From Rhodobacteraceae bacterium UBA2776 (GTDB taxonomy: Bacteria; Pseudomonadota; Alphaproteobacteria; Rhodobacterales; Rhodobacteraceae), in contig DEIK01000123.1 of the NCBI GenBank assembly GCA_002352425.1, positions 1 through 48,017 on the forward strand: DNA of 48,017 nt, read 5' to 3'. The translations under genes and the position numbers were made by a program. Positions 33,940 to 42,745 of the stretch are shown here, in pieces. Position 1 is the first letter of the stretch. Each line of letters begins with the position of its first letter. Under the pieces are notes generated by a model. That model did not search any database and was not told where the DNA came from. It saw only the letters and a list, made by a program, of their open reading frames with translations.

Positions 33940-34241
33940 CCTAGCCCCTTTCCACATATCCGGAACGCGCATGCACAATGCGCCGGGGCCAAAGGCCACC
34001 ATTGATCCGCTCAATTTTCAGTTCATGTCAGTAAAGAATTCAGGCTCTCGGCCCGAACAAAGGCAAACTAACAAACCGGGGTTAACCAGAGTTAACCTTT
34101 GCGAACGGTGCTCACGCAACCAGCCGCACGCGTTTGGTTGGCAATTCGTCTCGGTTTGTTTTATGAAACGATAACCCGCAAATAAGACCGATAGACAAAA
34201 GGCTGGCGGGCCCAAAGTACTCAGGCAAGGCAACGCGCGAA
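33940..34241. promoter_or_regulatory. Divergent regulatory region with a GTTAAC inverted repeat
   Basis: These 302 bases between the divergent beta-helix and acyltransferase genes hold no ORF of note. GGTTAAC (34080-34086), CAGA, GTTAACC (34091-34097) is a perfect inverted repeat, the best operator candidate. No flanking regulator is present to match it. Confidence 0.45.
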
Positions 34242-36236
34242 ATGAACTACAGACAGGAAATTGATGGGCTTCGCGCAATCGCTGTGATGGGGGTCATCCT
34301 TTATCACGTTGGCCTAAAATCCATCAGCGCAGGCTACGCCGGAGTTGATGTTTTCTTTGTGATCTCTGGCTTTCTAATCGGCGGCATCATCTTTCGAGAA
34401 CGTGCAAACGGCACCTTTAGGTATCGCAATTTTTATGCCCGTCGTGCCCGCCGCATTCTGCCGGCCCTGTTCACGGTCATCCTGCTCTCAATGCTGGCTG
34501 GCTGGTGGACCATGATGCCCCAGACCTTGCGATACTTTGGCGGTGCAGCCTTATCGACGCTGCTGTTCATCTCAAACATCTGGTTCTTTCAGGTCATCGA
34601 CTATTTCAACCCGGCTGCTCTAAAAGACCCGCTGATTCACACTTGGAGCCTTGCGGTAGAGGAACAGTTCTACTTCTTCGTACCCCTCCTATTCGGCCTA
34701 CTTTGGCGCTTTGGAACCAAAGTGCTGTTTTGGGTATTCGCCACGTTGGCGCTGATCAGCCTCGCCACCGCCGTGCTGACAAACATCGACAGCCCTATGG
34801 CCGCCTTTTACCTGATCCATACGCGTGCGTGGGAGCTGTTCGCAGGGGTGCTGGCCGCACTGGCCTTCCCAAAGCTTGCCGTAAGCCCCCGCACCTCGGG
34901 CTGGCTCGCGAACCTTGGGTTGCTGCTGATCCTCGCTGGCCTTGGCCTGATACCGGCTCATGTCCCATGGCCCGGCGGCTGGACCATCATCCCCGTCACT
35001 GGAACCGTGCTGGTTTTGTTGTTTGGTCAGGCTCCCTCACTGGCCCGCACCGCCCTAACCTTGCGCCCTCTGACCCTCATCGGCTTAGTCAGCTACTCCG
35101 CCTACTTGTGGCACCAACCGTTGATCAGTTTTCTCGACCTCGCAGGATACCCACTGTCTGGATGGCTTCAAGCACTGGCCACCGTGGCGGCCATCCTTGC
35201 CGCTTCATGGCTCAGCTGGCGCTTCATCGAACAACCTTTTCGCAGAGGAGCCTCCCCTTCCAAAACCTTTGTGCGGGGTAGCTTGATCATGGCTGGCTTG
35301 GGGATCGCCACCTTTTCTGTCGGTGGCCATATAACCAAAGGTTACCCCAACCGGATGCCCGCCGAGGTCCACGCCTTGCTGGCCTATGCGAAATCGCAGC
35401 CAGCCACCTACAAGCAATGCCTTGCGGTGCGTGAATCCGTGATGGAATTGGAAATGTCTAAACGCTGCGCCCATGGCGCGGAAACCACGCCCAGCGTGGC
35501 CGTTTGGGGAGATAGCCATGCCGCCTTGCTCGGTCAGGCTTTGGGTGACACATTGAGCCAATACGGTATGGCACTACAAGAACTGACCTTGTCCTCTTGC
35601 CAACCGATCCCCAACCTTTTGAACCATGGCCAAACCCGCGCCGCAAAGTGTGAATGGTTCAACAATCAAGTGATGGACCATTTGTTGGCAACCCCGACGT
35701 TAGAAACAATTGTCCTACACGCCTCTTGGGGCAGCTTCATTTCTAATGCTGATGCAACAAATTGGGTTGGTGACCGTATCACGGATGATCTCTATTCGTA
35801 TCCCAGCGACAAATCCCCTTTTATGCCAGACGACGCACGCAAAGACGCAATTTCTGCTGAATTGATCCACGCAATCACAACCCTGCGCAGCGCCGGAAAA
35901 ACCGTAATTTTGGTACACGCCATCCCGTCGCCCGGCTTTAGACCAACAAAATATTTTGGCCGGAAACTTTGGTATGGTGAAACGCTGGACCAGAACATCG
36001 GATTCCCGCAAACGCTCTTTAATCAAAGCTCGATGGACCCACATGCTTTCTTAACCGATATCGCCACTAAAACCGGCGCGCTCGTTTTCGATCCACAAAA
36101 CCAGATTTGCCAAGACGGAATGTGCTACGTGATCAAAAACGGAGAACCATTGTATTTCGATGGCGGACACCTTTCCATGCCCGGCCTCTCTATTGTAATT
36201 CCCCCATTGGCCGATTTGGTCCGATCCGTAAATTGA
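34242..36236 (+). CDS. Acyltransferase-3 / SGNH fusion (OafA/YrhL type O-acetylase)
   Basis: The protein has 664 residues. The N-terminal acyltransferase-3 domain has about ten membrane helices; YRQEIDGLRAIAVMGVILYHVG includes the key His, and GYAGVDVFFVISGFLI follows. The C-terminal SGNH domain is exported: GDSH at 423-426 supplies the catalytic Ser425 and DGGH at 640-643 the Asp-His pair, so the fusion looks active. Such proteins move acetyl groups across the inner membrane and attach them to surface sugars. It is divergent from the beta-helix protein. It ends in a gene-poor stretch with an IS fragment. Confidence 0.92.
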   Translation: MNYRQEIDGLRAIAVMGVILYHVGLKSISAGYAGVDVFFVISGFLIGGIIFRERANGTFRYRNFYARRARRILPALFTVILLSMLAGWWTMMPQTLRYFGGAALSTLLFISNIWFFQVIDYFNPAALKDPLIHTWSLAVEEQFYFFVPLLFGLLWRFGTKVLFWVFATLALISLATAVLTNIDSPMAAFYLIHTRAWELFAGVLAALAFPKLAVSPRTSGWLANLGLLLILAGLGLIPAHVPWPGGWTIIPVTGTVLVLLFGQAPSLARTALTLRPLTLIGLVSYSAYLWHQPLISFLDLAGYPLSGWLQALATVAAILAASWLSWRFIEQPFRRGASPSKTFVRGSLIMAGLGIATFSVGGHITKGYPNRMPAEVHALLAYAKSQPATYKQCLAVRESVMELEMSKRCAHGAETTPSVAVWGDSHAALLGQALGDTLSQYGMALQELTLSSCQPIPNLLNHGQTRAAKCEWFNNQVMDHLLATPTLETIVLHASWGSFISNADATNWVGDRITDDLYSYPSDKSPFMPDDARKDAISAELIHAITTLRSAGKTVILVHAIPSPGFRPTKYFGRKLWYGETLDQNIGFPQTLFNQSSMDPHAFLTDIATKTGALVFDPQNQICQDGMCYVIKNGEPLYFDGGHLSMPGLSIVIPPLADLVRSVN

Positions 36237-36387
36237 AGCTCAAGCCCTGCATCTGTTTCAATTGCCAGCGCTTGGCTGTCTTCTTTGATGCCCACCTATG
36301 CCAAACAGAGTGACCTGCGCCCCAATTTCCCTCCAGCTTGTGCGGAGTCCTTGAGGTTAAATTTGTGGTCTTAAGCAGCTATCTGAT
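36237..36387. other. Intergenic stretch after the acyltransferase gene
   Basis: There is no gene here and no clear terminator. The sequence leads directly into the IS3 orfB fragment, and its left boundary cannot be set by eye. Confidence 0.4.
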
Positions 36388-36609
36388 ATGGTTACGCTGG
36401 CGCATATCAAAGAACAATCGCGCCTCAGTCTGAGCAGCTATGGCCGCCCGCGAATGACCGAAGAGCTGAAGGAACTTGGCCTGGATATTGGCCACCGCCG
36501 CGTGGGTCGCCCCTCTCGGCAGATTGCTTTGCAATCGCCTGCCGGGCAACGGATGCGTCAGAACTGCATATCTGTCGGTAGGACTCGCAAACACAAGCTT
36601 GGCGGGCAA
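36388..36609 (+). pseudogene. IS3-family transposase OrfB, N-terminal fragment with inserted palindrome
   Basis: The frame reads LAHIKEQSRLSLSSYGRPRMTEELKELGLDIGHRRVGR, the conserved N-terminal (HTH_21) part of IS3-family OrfB. It then has 14 foreign residues and resumes with MRQNCISVGRTRKHKL, where intact elements have (LM)RQNGISVVRTRKHKV. The interruption is the 42-bp palindromic element at 36511-36552, inserted in frame. After about 36609 homology is lost, and the whole DDE catalytic domain is absent. Confidence 0.85.
36511..36552 (+). repeat. 42-bp palindromic mini-element, copy 1
   Basis: The element starts CCCTCTCGG, has a stem CGGCA-GATTGC / GCAATC-gcc-TGCCG around a TTT loop, and ends CCTGCCGGGCAACGG. 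It sits in frame in the IS3 OrfB fragment. Its borders were set by comparing the split transposase with the usual family sequence. Confidence 0.75.
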
Positions 36610-36635
36610 CACGGTCTTTGCGGCTGCTACTCGAC

Positions 36636-36797
36636 ATGACGGTGGGCACAAGTGCCAGTCGATCCGAAGGTTGGGACTTGTGCATTGACCTTTATAGAGA
36701 AAGCCACAAACCGGTCCGACGGAAAATCGCTCCATTGTCTGCCTCGGAAATCGAGAAGCCAATTGTGCAAAACAATTCAATTATTGAGATTGTTTAA
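36636..36797 (+). other. Short AT-rich open frame, probably a gene fragment
   Basis: A 53-residue open frame (starting MTVGTSASRSEGWDLC, ending NNSIIEIV) reads like the C-terminus of a real protein (EGWDLCIDLYRESHKPVRRK), but it has no SD and I do not recognise it. It is followed by a very AT-rich 70 bases that form the upstream region of the RTX gene. Confidence 0.3.
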
Positions 36798-36870
36798 TCT
36801 AGGGTGTAAGAGAGTTATGGACATTTTTTCACCAAAACAAAAAAATTTTTAAATAAGTTAGGAAAAAGCT

Positions 36871-38565
36871 ATGGTTTGGACAATTGTATCAACGGACGTA
36901 ACCACCTCTCAGGCAGTATCAGGCACAGGCGACAGCTTCTCGCTCAGTCGCGATGGCAGTATTCTGACAACAAACGGCGCTGGTCTCGTATCAACAGGGA
37001 ACAGCTATGATCAGAACATTTTTATTTTTGGGGAAATTATCGCCCGCAACTATGGGATTTACACAAGTACAAGTGACGGGACCACAACGGGTCTCGGCTT
37101 GAATGAGGTATTCATTGGCGCCACAGGTTCTGTCACCAGCCTATTCAGCTCCCAACATGCCCTTTTTTTAAGAGGGACTCTTAACAGTGTGCAGAACCAT
37201 GGTGAGGTGCAAGCCGTCAGCTCGGCGATCAGGTTCTATGGCGACACTTCAGAGGTGATCAACATTGGTTTTGTCCATTCAAGTACAAGCTATGGCGTGA
37301 TGTTCCAAGGCGTAACAGCCGGCGGTGTCTCTACACTGAACAACAGTGGAACAATAATAGGTTCGACGGGTGTTTACGCAATTAACGAAAGCCTGCAGAT
37401 TTTGAACACCGGTATTATCAGCGCCACGGATTACCAAGGGGTGTATTTTGGGAACGACGGCCATGTTTTGTTTCTTGAGAACTATGGCACAATAGAAACG
37501 CTTGGTGTCACCGCGATTCGGGCGGCAGATGGTAACGATGAGGTCCACAATTACGGCACAATAATTGGCAACGTTGACCTAGAGGAAGGTCCAAACGTGT
37601 TTGTGAACACCGGAATTTTGAGAGGCGTTTTTTTGGGTAACGTCGGGATCGATACCGTTTCAAACAGTGGCCATGTTACCGGAGACATCCTGCTTGGGTT
37701 GGGCAACGATGTTTTTGATGGCAGAGGGGGAACGATTGATGGTGTCGTCGCTGGTGATCTCGGGGATGATACTTATTATGTCTCTGACACTGGCATTGAG
37801 CTTGTTGAATTGGCGCTTGAAGGAACGGATACGGTCAATTCCGAAGCCAGCTTCGTGTTGGGTGATAATTTTGAAAACCTGAACTTGTTGGGTGGCGCCA
37901 ATCTGCGCGGCGTTGGTAACGGGGAAAATAATGTAATAGCCGGCAATGTCGGCGACAATGTGCTTTATGGCAAATCCGGCAACGACTTGATTTCAGGTGG
38001 GCTCGGAAATGATTTCCTTTCGGGGCAAGGTGGCAACGACACATTGGGTGGCGGCGAGGGTAACGATGTTATCCGCGGCGGCAAAGGCCATGATGATCTG
38101 ATCGGCGGTTATGGCGATGATGATTTGCGTGGCGGACGTGGGCATGACCAGATTGATGGCGATGATGGAAATGACATCCTAAATGGTGGCAACGGTGATG
38201 ACACCCTGAATGGCGGTGATGACGATGACATCCTGATTGGCGGCATCGGTCAGGACACGTTGACAGGTGGCGCTGGCGAAGATGTGTTCGTGTTCAGCAA
38301 GATTTCCCATAGTGATACCTTGGCCAATGCTGACCACATTACCGATTTTTCCATTGGTGAGGACCTGATTGATCTGGGTGGTTTTGTTGGCACGCTAAAT
38401 TTCATCGGCTCGGGTCTGTATTCGAATACAGCAGGCGAAGTGCGGATCGTGACAGTTGGCAGCGATACCCGTGTGCGGATTGACGTTGACGGGGATGGGA
38501 GCACCGATGTCAACATCGTCATTGATGGTGTTGTTGGGCTGACCGAACAAGATTTCCTGTTGTAG
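36871..38565 (+). CDS. RTX-type calcium-binding secreted protein
   Basis: The protein has 564 residues. Residues about 100-300 carry repeated N-x-G-T-I turns (NNSGTIIGSTG, LENYGTIETLG, VHNYGTIIGN) suggesting a beta-helix. About 359-470 hold some eleven RTX nonapeptides of the GGxGxDxUx form that bind Ca2+. The last ~95 residues (DVFVFSKISHSDTLANADHITDF...LTEQDFLL) form a serralysin-type C-terminal block. There is no N-terminal signal, so export is expected by a type I system through the C-terminus; no such system is in the window. No catalytic motif is seen. AGGAAAAA precedes the ATG. Confidence 0.88.
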   Translation: MVWTIVSTDVTTSQAVSGTGDSFSLSRDGSILTTNGAGLVSTGNSYDQNIFIFGEIIARNYGIYTSTSDGTTTGLGLNEVFIGATGSVTSLFSSQHALFLRGTLNSVQNHGEVQAVSSAIRFYGDTSEVINIGFVHSSTSYGVMFQGVTAGGVSTLNNSGTIIGSTGVYAINESLQILNTGIISATDYQGVYFGNDGHVLFLENYGTIETLGVTAIRAADGNDEVHNYGTIIGNVDLEEGPNVFVNTGILRGVFLGNVGIDTVSNSGHVTGDILLGLGNDVFDGRGGTIDGVVAGDLGDDTYYVSDTGIELVELALEGTDTVNSEASFVLGDNFENLNLLGGANLRGVGNGENNVIAGNVGDNVLYGKSGNDLISGGLGNDFLSGQGGNDTLGGGEGNDVIRGGKGHDDLIGGYGDDDLRGGRGHDQIDGDDGNDILNGGNGDDTLNGGDDDDILIGGIGQDTLTGGAGEDVFVFSKISHSDTLANADHITDFSIGEDLIDLGGFVGTLNFIGSGLYSNTAGEVRIVTVGSDTRVRIDVDGDGSTDVNIVIDGVVGLTEQDFLL

Positions 38566-38596
38566 CCCAGCATTTGTCTTCTTTGAAAAAGGACAT

Positions 38597-38630
38597 CACC
38601 CTGTGCTTCTGTTTAGGGCCGCACAGGGTG
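38597..38630 (+). terminator. Hairpin after the RTX gene
   Basis: CACCCTGTGC (38597-38606) pairs perfectly with GCACAGGGTG (38621-38630) around a 14-base loop, 31 bases after the stop. Only a short T-rich tail (TATTTG) follows, so it is a terminator of moderate quality. Confidence 0.6.
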
Positions 38631-38862
38631 TATTTGTCAGAGTAACGTTTTCTGCTCGTCTACCAAGACTTGAGATTTGGTGCTGGATTTTCTGAATTCA
38701 GTTTCTCACAGATTTTGCTTTATTGAAGCAAATACCAACTACACAATGGGATCATACAACTCTTGGCCAAGAAGCGCCTGTTCATGATGAAATGGGCGAA
38801 TGGTAGCTTTGGTCGGCAGGGGGGGCTTGGGGAATGGCTCATGAAGATAAAGCCAATTCAAA

Positions 38863-38937
38863 TGGTGCTGCTGGGGAGAATTGAACTCCCGACCTCGTCA
38901 TTACCAATGACGCGCTCTACCACTGAGCTACAGCAGC
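38863..38937 (-). tRNA. tRNA-Thr (anticodon GGT)
   Basis: On the minus strand the gene starts GCTGCTG and ends CAGCAGC-A-CCA: a perfect acceptor stem with encoded CCA. The anticodon arm CGTCA-TTGGTAA-TGACG gives anticodon GGT (Thr, ACC). D arm GCTCAGTGGTAGAGC and T arm GTTCAATTC are normal. Length is 75 bases. The remainder of 38631-39026 shows no gene. Confidence 0.95.
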
Positions 38938-39026
38938 GCACCTGAGTGGCGGTTGAATAGGCGTATTTCTGATTTGACGCAAGCGCAATCTGGACCCTTT
39001 TCACGCCCTGCTATAGAGAGTGTAAC

Positions 39027-39203
39027 ATGAGCAAAGAAAGAAACAATGAAACCGTCAGCCAAACAGGCAAGGAAACCAAGGCTACAGAGCGCGCAAGACG
39101 TGATGCGCGATTGAAAGCGGCGTTAAAGACGAATATGGCAAGGCGTAAAGCACAAGCGCGGGGTCGCAAGGCGACCACGGCTGCGCAAGGTAAAAAAGAG
39201 TAG
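39027..39203 (+). CDS. Small basic protein upstream of murA
   Basis: The protein has 58 residues. It begins MSKERNNETVSQTGKETKA, followed by a run rich in Lys and Arg (ERARRDARLKAALKTNMARRKAQARGRK) with no hydrophobic core, so it is likely a nucleic-acid-binding or ribosome-associated small protein, or disordered. It ends 10 bases before murA and shares its strand. I recall similar short basic ORFs ahead of murA in related bacteria, which supports it being real. No function is assigned. Confidence 0.65.
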   Translation: MSKERNNETVSQTGKETKATERARRDARLKAALKTNMARRKAQARGRKATTAAQGKKE

Positions 39204-39213
39204 GGCAAAGTAT

Positions 39214-40479
39214 ATGGATTCAATAAATGTAACAGGTGGTGGTGCGCTAAATGGCGAAATTCCGATTGCGGGGGCGAAAAACGCTTGTCTGGCGTTGATG
39301 CCGGCCACGTTGCTGTCAGCCGAACCGCTGACTCTGACCAATGCGCCACGCTTGTCCGATATCAAAACGATGACGGATCTGTTGCAATCCTTGGGGGCCG
39401 AAGTTTCATCACTGGACGAGGGCCGCGTGTTGGTGCTGTCCAGCCACAATGCCGACAATCCACTGGCTCATTATGATATTGTGCGCAAAATGCGGGCCTC
39501 AAACCTTGTGCTGGGCCCGTTGTTGGCGCGGCACGGCAAAGCGATTGTTTCGTTGCCCGGTGGCTGTGCTATTGGCGCGCGTCCAATGGATATCCACGTC
39601 ACGGCTTTTGAAGCGATGGGCGCTGTGATCGAGCTGAAGGACGGGTATTTACATGCCGATGCCCCGAATGGGTTGAAGGGCGCTGTGATTGACTTTCATT
39701 TTGCTTCTGTTGGAGCCACTGAAAATGTGATGATGGCAGCGACCTTGGCCAAAGGCACCACGATTATCAACAATGCCGCGCGTGAGCCGGAAATCGTTGA
39801 TCTCGCAGATTGTTTGCGCCGCATGGGGGCTCAAATCACCGGTGATGGCACATCATCCATAACGATTGAAGGCGTCGAGAGCCTGCATGGCGCGACCCAC
39901 CCTGTTGTCACGGATCGGATCGAACTGGGGACATATATGTTGGCGCCAGCGTTCGCGGGTGGTGAGGTCGAACTGATTGGCGGGCGCATTGATTTGTTGC
40001 AGGCGTTTGTGGATAAACTTGACCAGATCGGCGTTGATGTGACCGAGACCAAGCGTGGGTTGAAGGTAAAACGGCGTGGTGACACACTAAAGGCCGTCGA
40101 TATTGTGACGGAGCCCTTCCCAGGCTTTCCTACCGATTTACAGGCACAAATGATGGCCCTGTTATGCACCGCCGAGGGCACCAGCGTGTTGGAAGAAAAG
40201 ATTTTCGAGAACCGTTTCATGCACGCACCCGAATTGACCCGCATGGGGGCCAGCATCGAGGTCCAAGGCGGCCACGCCACTGTGACCGGGGTAAAGAAGC
40301 TTAAGGGTGCGCCTGTGATGGCAACTGATCTACGGGCTTCGGTGTCATTGATTTTGGCGGGACTGGCAGCCGAAGGCGAGACCAAGATCAGTCGTGTTTA
40401 CCATTTGGACCGCGGTTATGAACACGTTGTGGCCAAACTGCGCGGTGTCGGGGCGCAAATCGAGCGGATCAAAGAATAA
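39214..40479 (+). CDS. murA: UDP-N-acetylglucosamine 1-carboxyvinyltransferase
   Basis: The protein has 421 residues, the family's normal length. It transfers enolpyruvate from PEP to UDP-GlcNAc, the first committed step of peptidoglycan synthesis, in the cytoplasm. The active-site Cys118 lies in LPGGCAIGARPMDIH, so the enzyme should be fosfomycin-sensitive. AGAKNACLALMPA (20-32) and the C-terminal RASVSLILAGLAAEG and HLDRGYEHVVAKL segments are typical. Its stop overlaps the start of the DUF2948 gene (TAATG). Confidence 0.96.
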   Translation: MDSINVTGGGALNGEIPIAGAKNACLALMPATLLSAEPLTLTNAPRLSDIKTMTDLLQSLGAEVSSLDEGRVLVLSSHNADNPLAHYDIVRKMRASNLVLGPLLARHGKAIVSLPGGCAIGARPMDIHVTAFEAMGAVIELKDGYLHADAPNGLKGAVIDFHFASVGATENVMMAATLAKGTTIINNAAREPEIVDLADCLRRMGAQITGDGTSSITIEGVESLHGATHPVVTDRIELGTYMLAPAFAGGEVELIGGRIDLLQAFVDKLDQIGVDVTETKRGLKVKRRGDTLKAVDIVTEPFPGFPTDLQAQMMALLCTAEGTSVLEEKIFENRFMHAPELTRMGASIEVQGGHATVTGVKKLKGAPVMATDLRASVSLILAGLAAEGETKISRVYHLDRGYEHVVAKLRGVGAQIERIKE

Positions 40480-40958
40480 TGGCAGAAGACGCAAAATTCG
40501 AAGATGGTGGCGAAGCACCGCTGCGCCTAAGAGCCGAGGACGCCGATGATTTGGCGATCTTGGCGGCCTTGGCGCAGGATGCGGTGTTTCCGGCCAATGA
40601 AATGGCGTGGCAAGCCAGCCAGCGTCGGTTTGCCATCCTGTTAAACCGGTTTCGCTGGGAGGATCGCGCCAAGGCCGAGGTTGCCAAGCGTAATTTCGAA
40701 CGCGTGCAATCAGTGCTGGTTATCAACGATGTGATCAAGGTTCAGACGCAGGGTGTTGAACGCCATGATGCGGATACGGTGATGTCACTGCTTTCTCTGG
40801 CGTTTGTGGCTGGGGAGGACGGCACGGGTCGTGTTGAGCTGACCTTGGCGGGTGATGGCGTGATCGCGCTAGAGGTTGAGTGTCTGGACGTTGCGCTCAA
40901 GGATGTGACACGTCCCTATGTTGCTCCTTCCCATTCTGCCCCCAAACATCCGGAGTAA
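40479..40958 (+). CDS. DUF2948 family protein
   Basis: The protein has 159 residues. RLRAEDADDLAILAALAQDAVFPANEMAW and RRFAILLNRFRWED are typical of the DUF2948 family found between murA and hisD in many Alphaproteobacteria. The function is unknown. It is cytoplasmic, with no membrane segment. It is joined to murA by an overlapping start and to hisD by a 4-base gap, so it belongs to the same operon. Confidence 0.88.
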   Translation: MAEDAKFEDGGEAPLRLRAEDADDLAILAALAQDAVFPANEMAWQASQRRFAILLNRFRWEDRAKAEVAKRNFERVQSVLVINDVIKVQTQGVERHDADTVMSLLSLAFVAGEDGTGRVELTLAGDGVIALEVECLDVALKDVTRPYVAPSHSAPKHPE

Positions 40959-40962
40959 GCCT

Positions 40963-42267
40963 GTGCCCCTGTTTTTAAACACATCTGACGTTGATTTTGA
41001 GGCCGGTTTTGCGGCTTTCCTGACCACCAAACGTGAGGATTCACCGGATGTGGATGCGGTTGTGGCAGGCATCATTGCGGATGTTCGCGCCCGTGGTGAC
41101 GCAGCCGTGGTGGAGCTGACGGCAAAGTTTGACCGCCTGGAGCTGACGCCAGAGACTTTGGCCTTCACGCCCGACGAGATCGAGGCGGAATGCGCCAAAG
41201 TGTCCGACGCGGATCGCGCGGCGCTGGAATTGGCGGCGGAACGCATTCGGGCCTATCATGTACGTCAAATGCCCGAGGATGCCAGTTGGGTGGACGAAGT
41301 GGGCGCGACTTTGGGATGGCGCTGGGGGCCTGTGGACGCAGCGGGGCTCTATGTGCCGGGCGGTTTGGCGTCTTATCCATCCAGTGTATTGATGAATGCG
41401 GTTCCGGCCAAGGTGGCTGGGGTTGAACGGTTGGCAATTGTGGTGCCGACACCGGACGGGATTTGCAATCCACTGGTGTTGTTGGCGGCACGGATCGCGG
41501 GTGTTGACGAGATTTACCGGATTGGCGGGGCGCAAGCCGTGGCGGCACTGGCTTATGGCACCGACACCATCGCGCCGGTTGATAAAATCACCGGCCCTGG
41601 TAACGCTTTTGTAGCGGCTGCCAAACGGCGGGTGTTTGGCAAGGTCGGCATTGATATGATCGCGGGACCAAGCGAGATTTTGGTGATCGCGGATCGCAAT
41701 AATGAGCCGGATTGGTTGGCGGTGGATTTGCTGTCGCAGGCTGAACATGACGAAAATGCGCAGTCGATCCTGATCACGGATGATGCAGCCTTTGGTGCGC
41801 TGGTTTCAAAAGCCGTCGAGGCCCGTTTGCAAACGCTGGAGCGCCGCGAGATCGCCTCTGCCAGCTGGCGGGACTTTGGCGCGGTTATTGTGGTGCGTGA
41901 CATGGAGGAAGCGGTGGCGCTGTCCGACCGGATCGCGCCCGAGCATCTGGAACTGTGCGTCGCGGATGCGGATGAGATGGCCAGCAAGGTTAAGCACGCA
42001 GGCGCGATCTTTATCGGGGCATGGACCCCTGAAGCCATCGGCGATTATGTTGGTGGTCCAAACCATGTGCTGCCCACGGCCCGTTCGGCGCGGTTTTCGT
42101 CCGGCCTATCGGTGATGGATTTTCTAAAACGCACCACGCTGTCCAAAATGAGCCCACAGGCGCTGGCGGCCATCGGCCCCTCGGCCGAGCGATTGGCAAT
42201 TTCGGAGAGCCTTGAGGCACATGGATTGTCTGTGCGGGCACGGTTGGATAGGTTGAACAATGACTGA
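40963..42267 (+). CDS. hisD: Histidinol dehydrogenase
   Basis: The protein has 434 residues. It oxidises L-histidinol to histidine in two NAD-dependent steps using Zn2+. GPVDAAGLYVPGGLASYPSSVLMNAVPA, IGGAQAVAALAYGTDTI, KITGPGNAFVAAAKR and DLLSQAEHDENAQ (with zinc-ligand Gln and His) are all present, as is EHLEL later. The GTG start at 40963 follows CGGAGT; an upstream in-frame start at 40918 lies inside the DUF2948 gene. It overlaps the UPF0262 gene by 8 bases. Confidence 0.96.
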   Translation: MPLFLNTSDVDFEAGFAAFLTTKREDSPDVDAVVAGIIADVRARGDAAVVELTAKFDRLELTPETLAFTPDEIEAECAKVSDADRAALELAAERIRAYHVRQMPEDASWVDEVGATLGWRWGPVDAAGLYVPGGLASYPSSVLMNAVPAKVAGVERLAIVVPTPDGICNPLVLLAARIAGVDEIYRIGGAQAVAALAYGTDTIAPVDKITGPGNAFVAAAKRRVFGKVGIDMIAGPSEILVIADRNNEPDWLAVDLLSQAEHDENAQSILITDDAAFGALVSKAVEARLQTLERREIASASWRDFGAVIVVRDMEEAVALSDRIAPEHLELCVADADEMASKVKHAGAIFIGAWTPEAIGDYVGGPNHVLPTARSARFSSGLSVMDFLKRTTLSKMSPQALAAIGPSAERLAISESLEAHGLSVRARLDRLNND

Positions 42268-42742
42268 TCGTATTAGCCATATCGAGATTGACGACAGCAG
42301 CCTTGCGGCCCCTACACCCGAGATCGAACAAGAGCGCAAAGTCGCGGTGTTTGATCTGTTGGAGGAAAACAGCTTTGCGCTGCCGACGCGTGGCGATGTT
42401 GTACCACCTACCGGCCCTTACCGTTTGACGCTGGCGATCCGCGAGCGGCGTTTGGTGTTTGATATCATGACAGATGCGTCGGACAAGGCGGGCGAGTTCC
42501 ATCTGTCTTTGGGGCCGTTTCGCCAAGTCGTGAAAGATTACTTTATGATCTGCGAAAGCTATTTTGATGCGGTAAAAACCCTGCCCCCCAGCCAGATCGA
42601 GACCATCGACATGGCGCGCCGCGGTATCCACGACGAGGGCGGGCGCATTTTGCAAGAACGGTTGGAGGGCAAAGCGATTGTCGATATTGCCACCGCGCGC
42701 CGTCTGTTCACGTTGATTTGCGTTTTGCATTTCGGTGCATAG
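42260..42742 (+). CDS. UPF0262 family protein
   Basis: The protein has 160 residues. RISHIEIDDSSL at the start, EIEQERKVAVFDLLEEN and LSLGPFRQVVKDYFMICESYFDAVK are the hallmark segments of UPF0262, an alphaproteobacterial family of unknown role always found near hisD. It is cytoplasmic. It is encoded between hisD and the phosphatase gene with almost no spacing, so it is part of the murA-hisD operon. Confidence 0.9.
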   Translation: MTDRISHIEIDDSSLAAPTPEIEQERKVAVFDLLEENSFALPTRGDVVPPTGPYRLTLAIRERRLVFDIMTDASDKAGEFHLSLGPFRQVVKDYFMICESYFDAVKTLPPSQIETIDMARRGIHDEGGRILQERLEGKAIVDIATARRLFTLICVLHFGA

Positions 42743-42745
42743 CGA

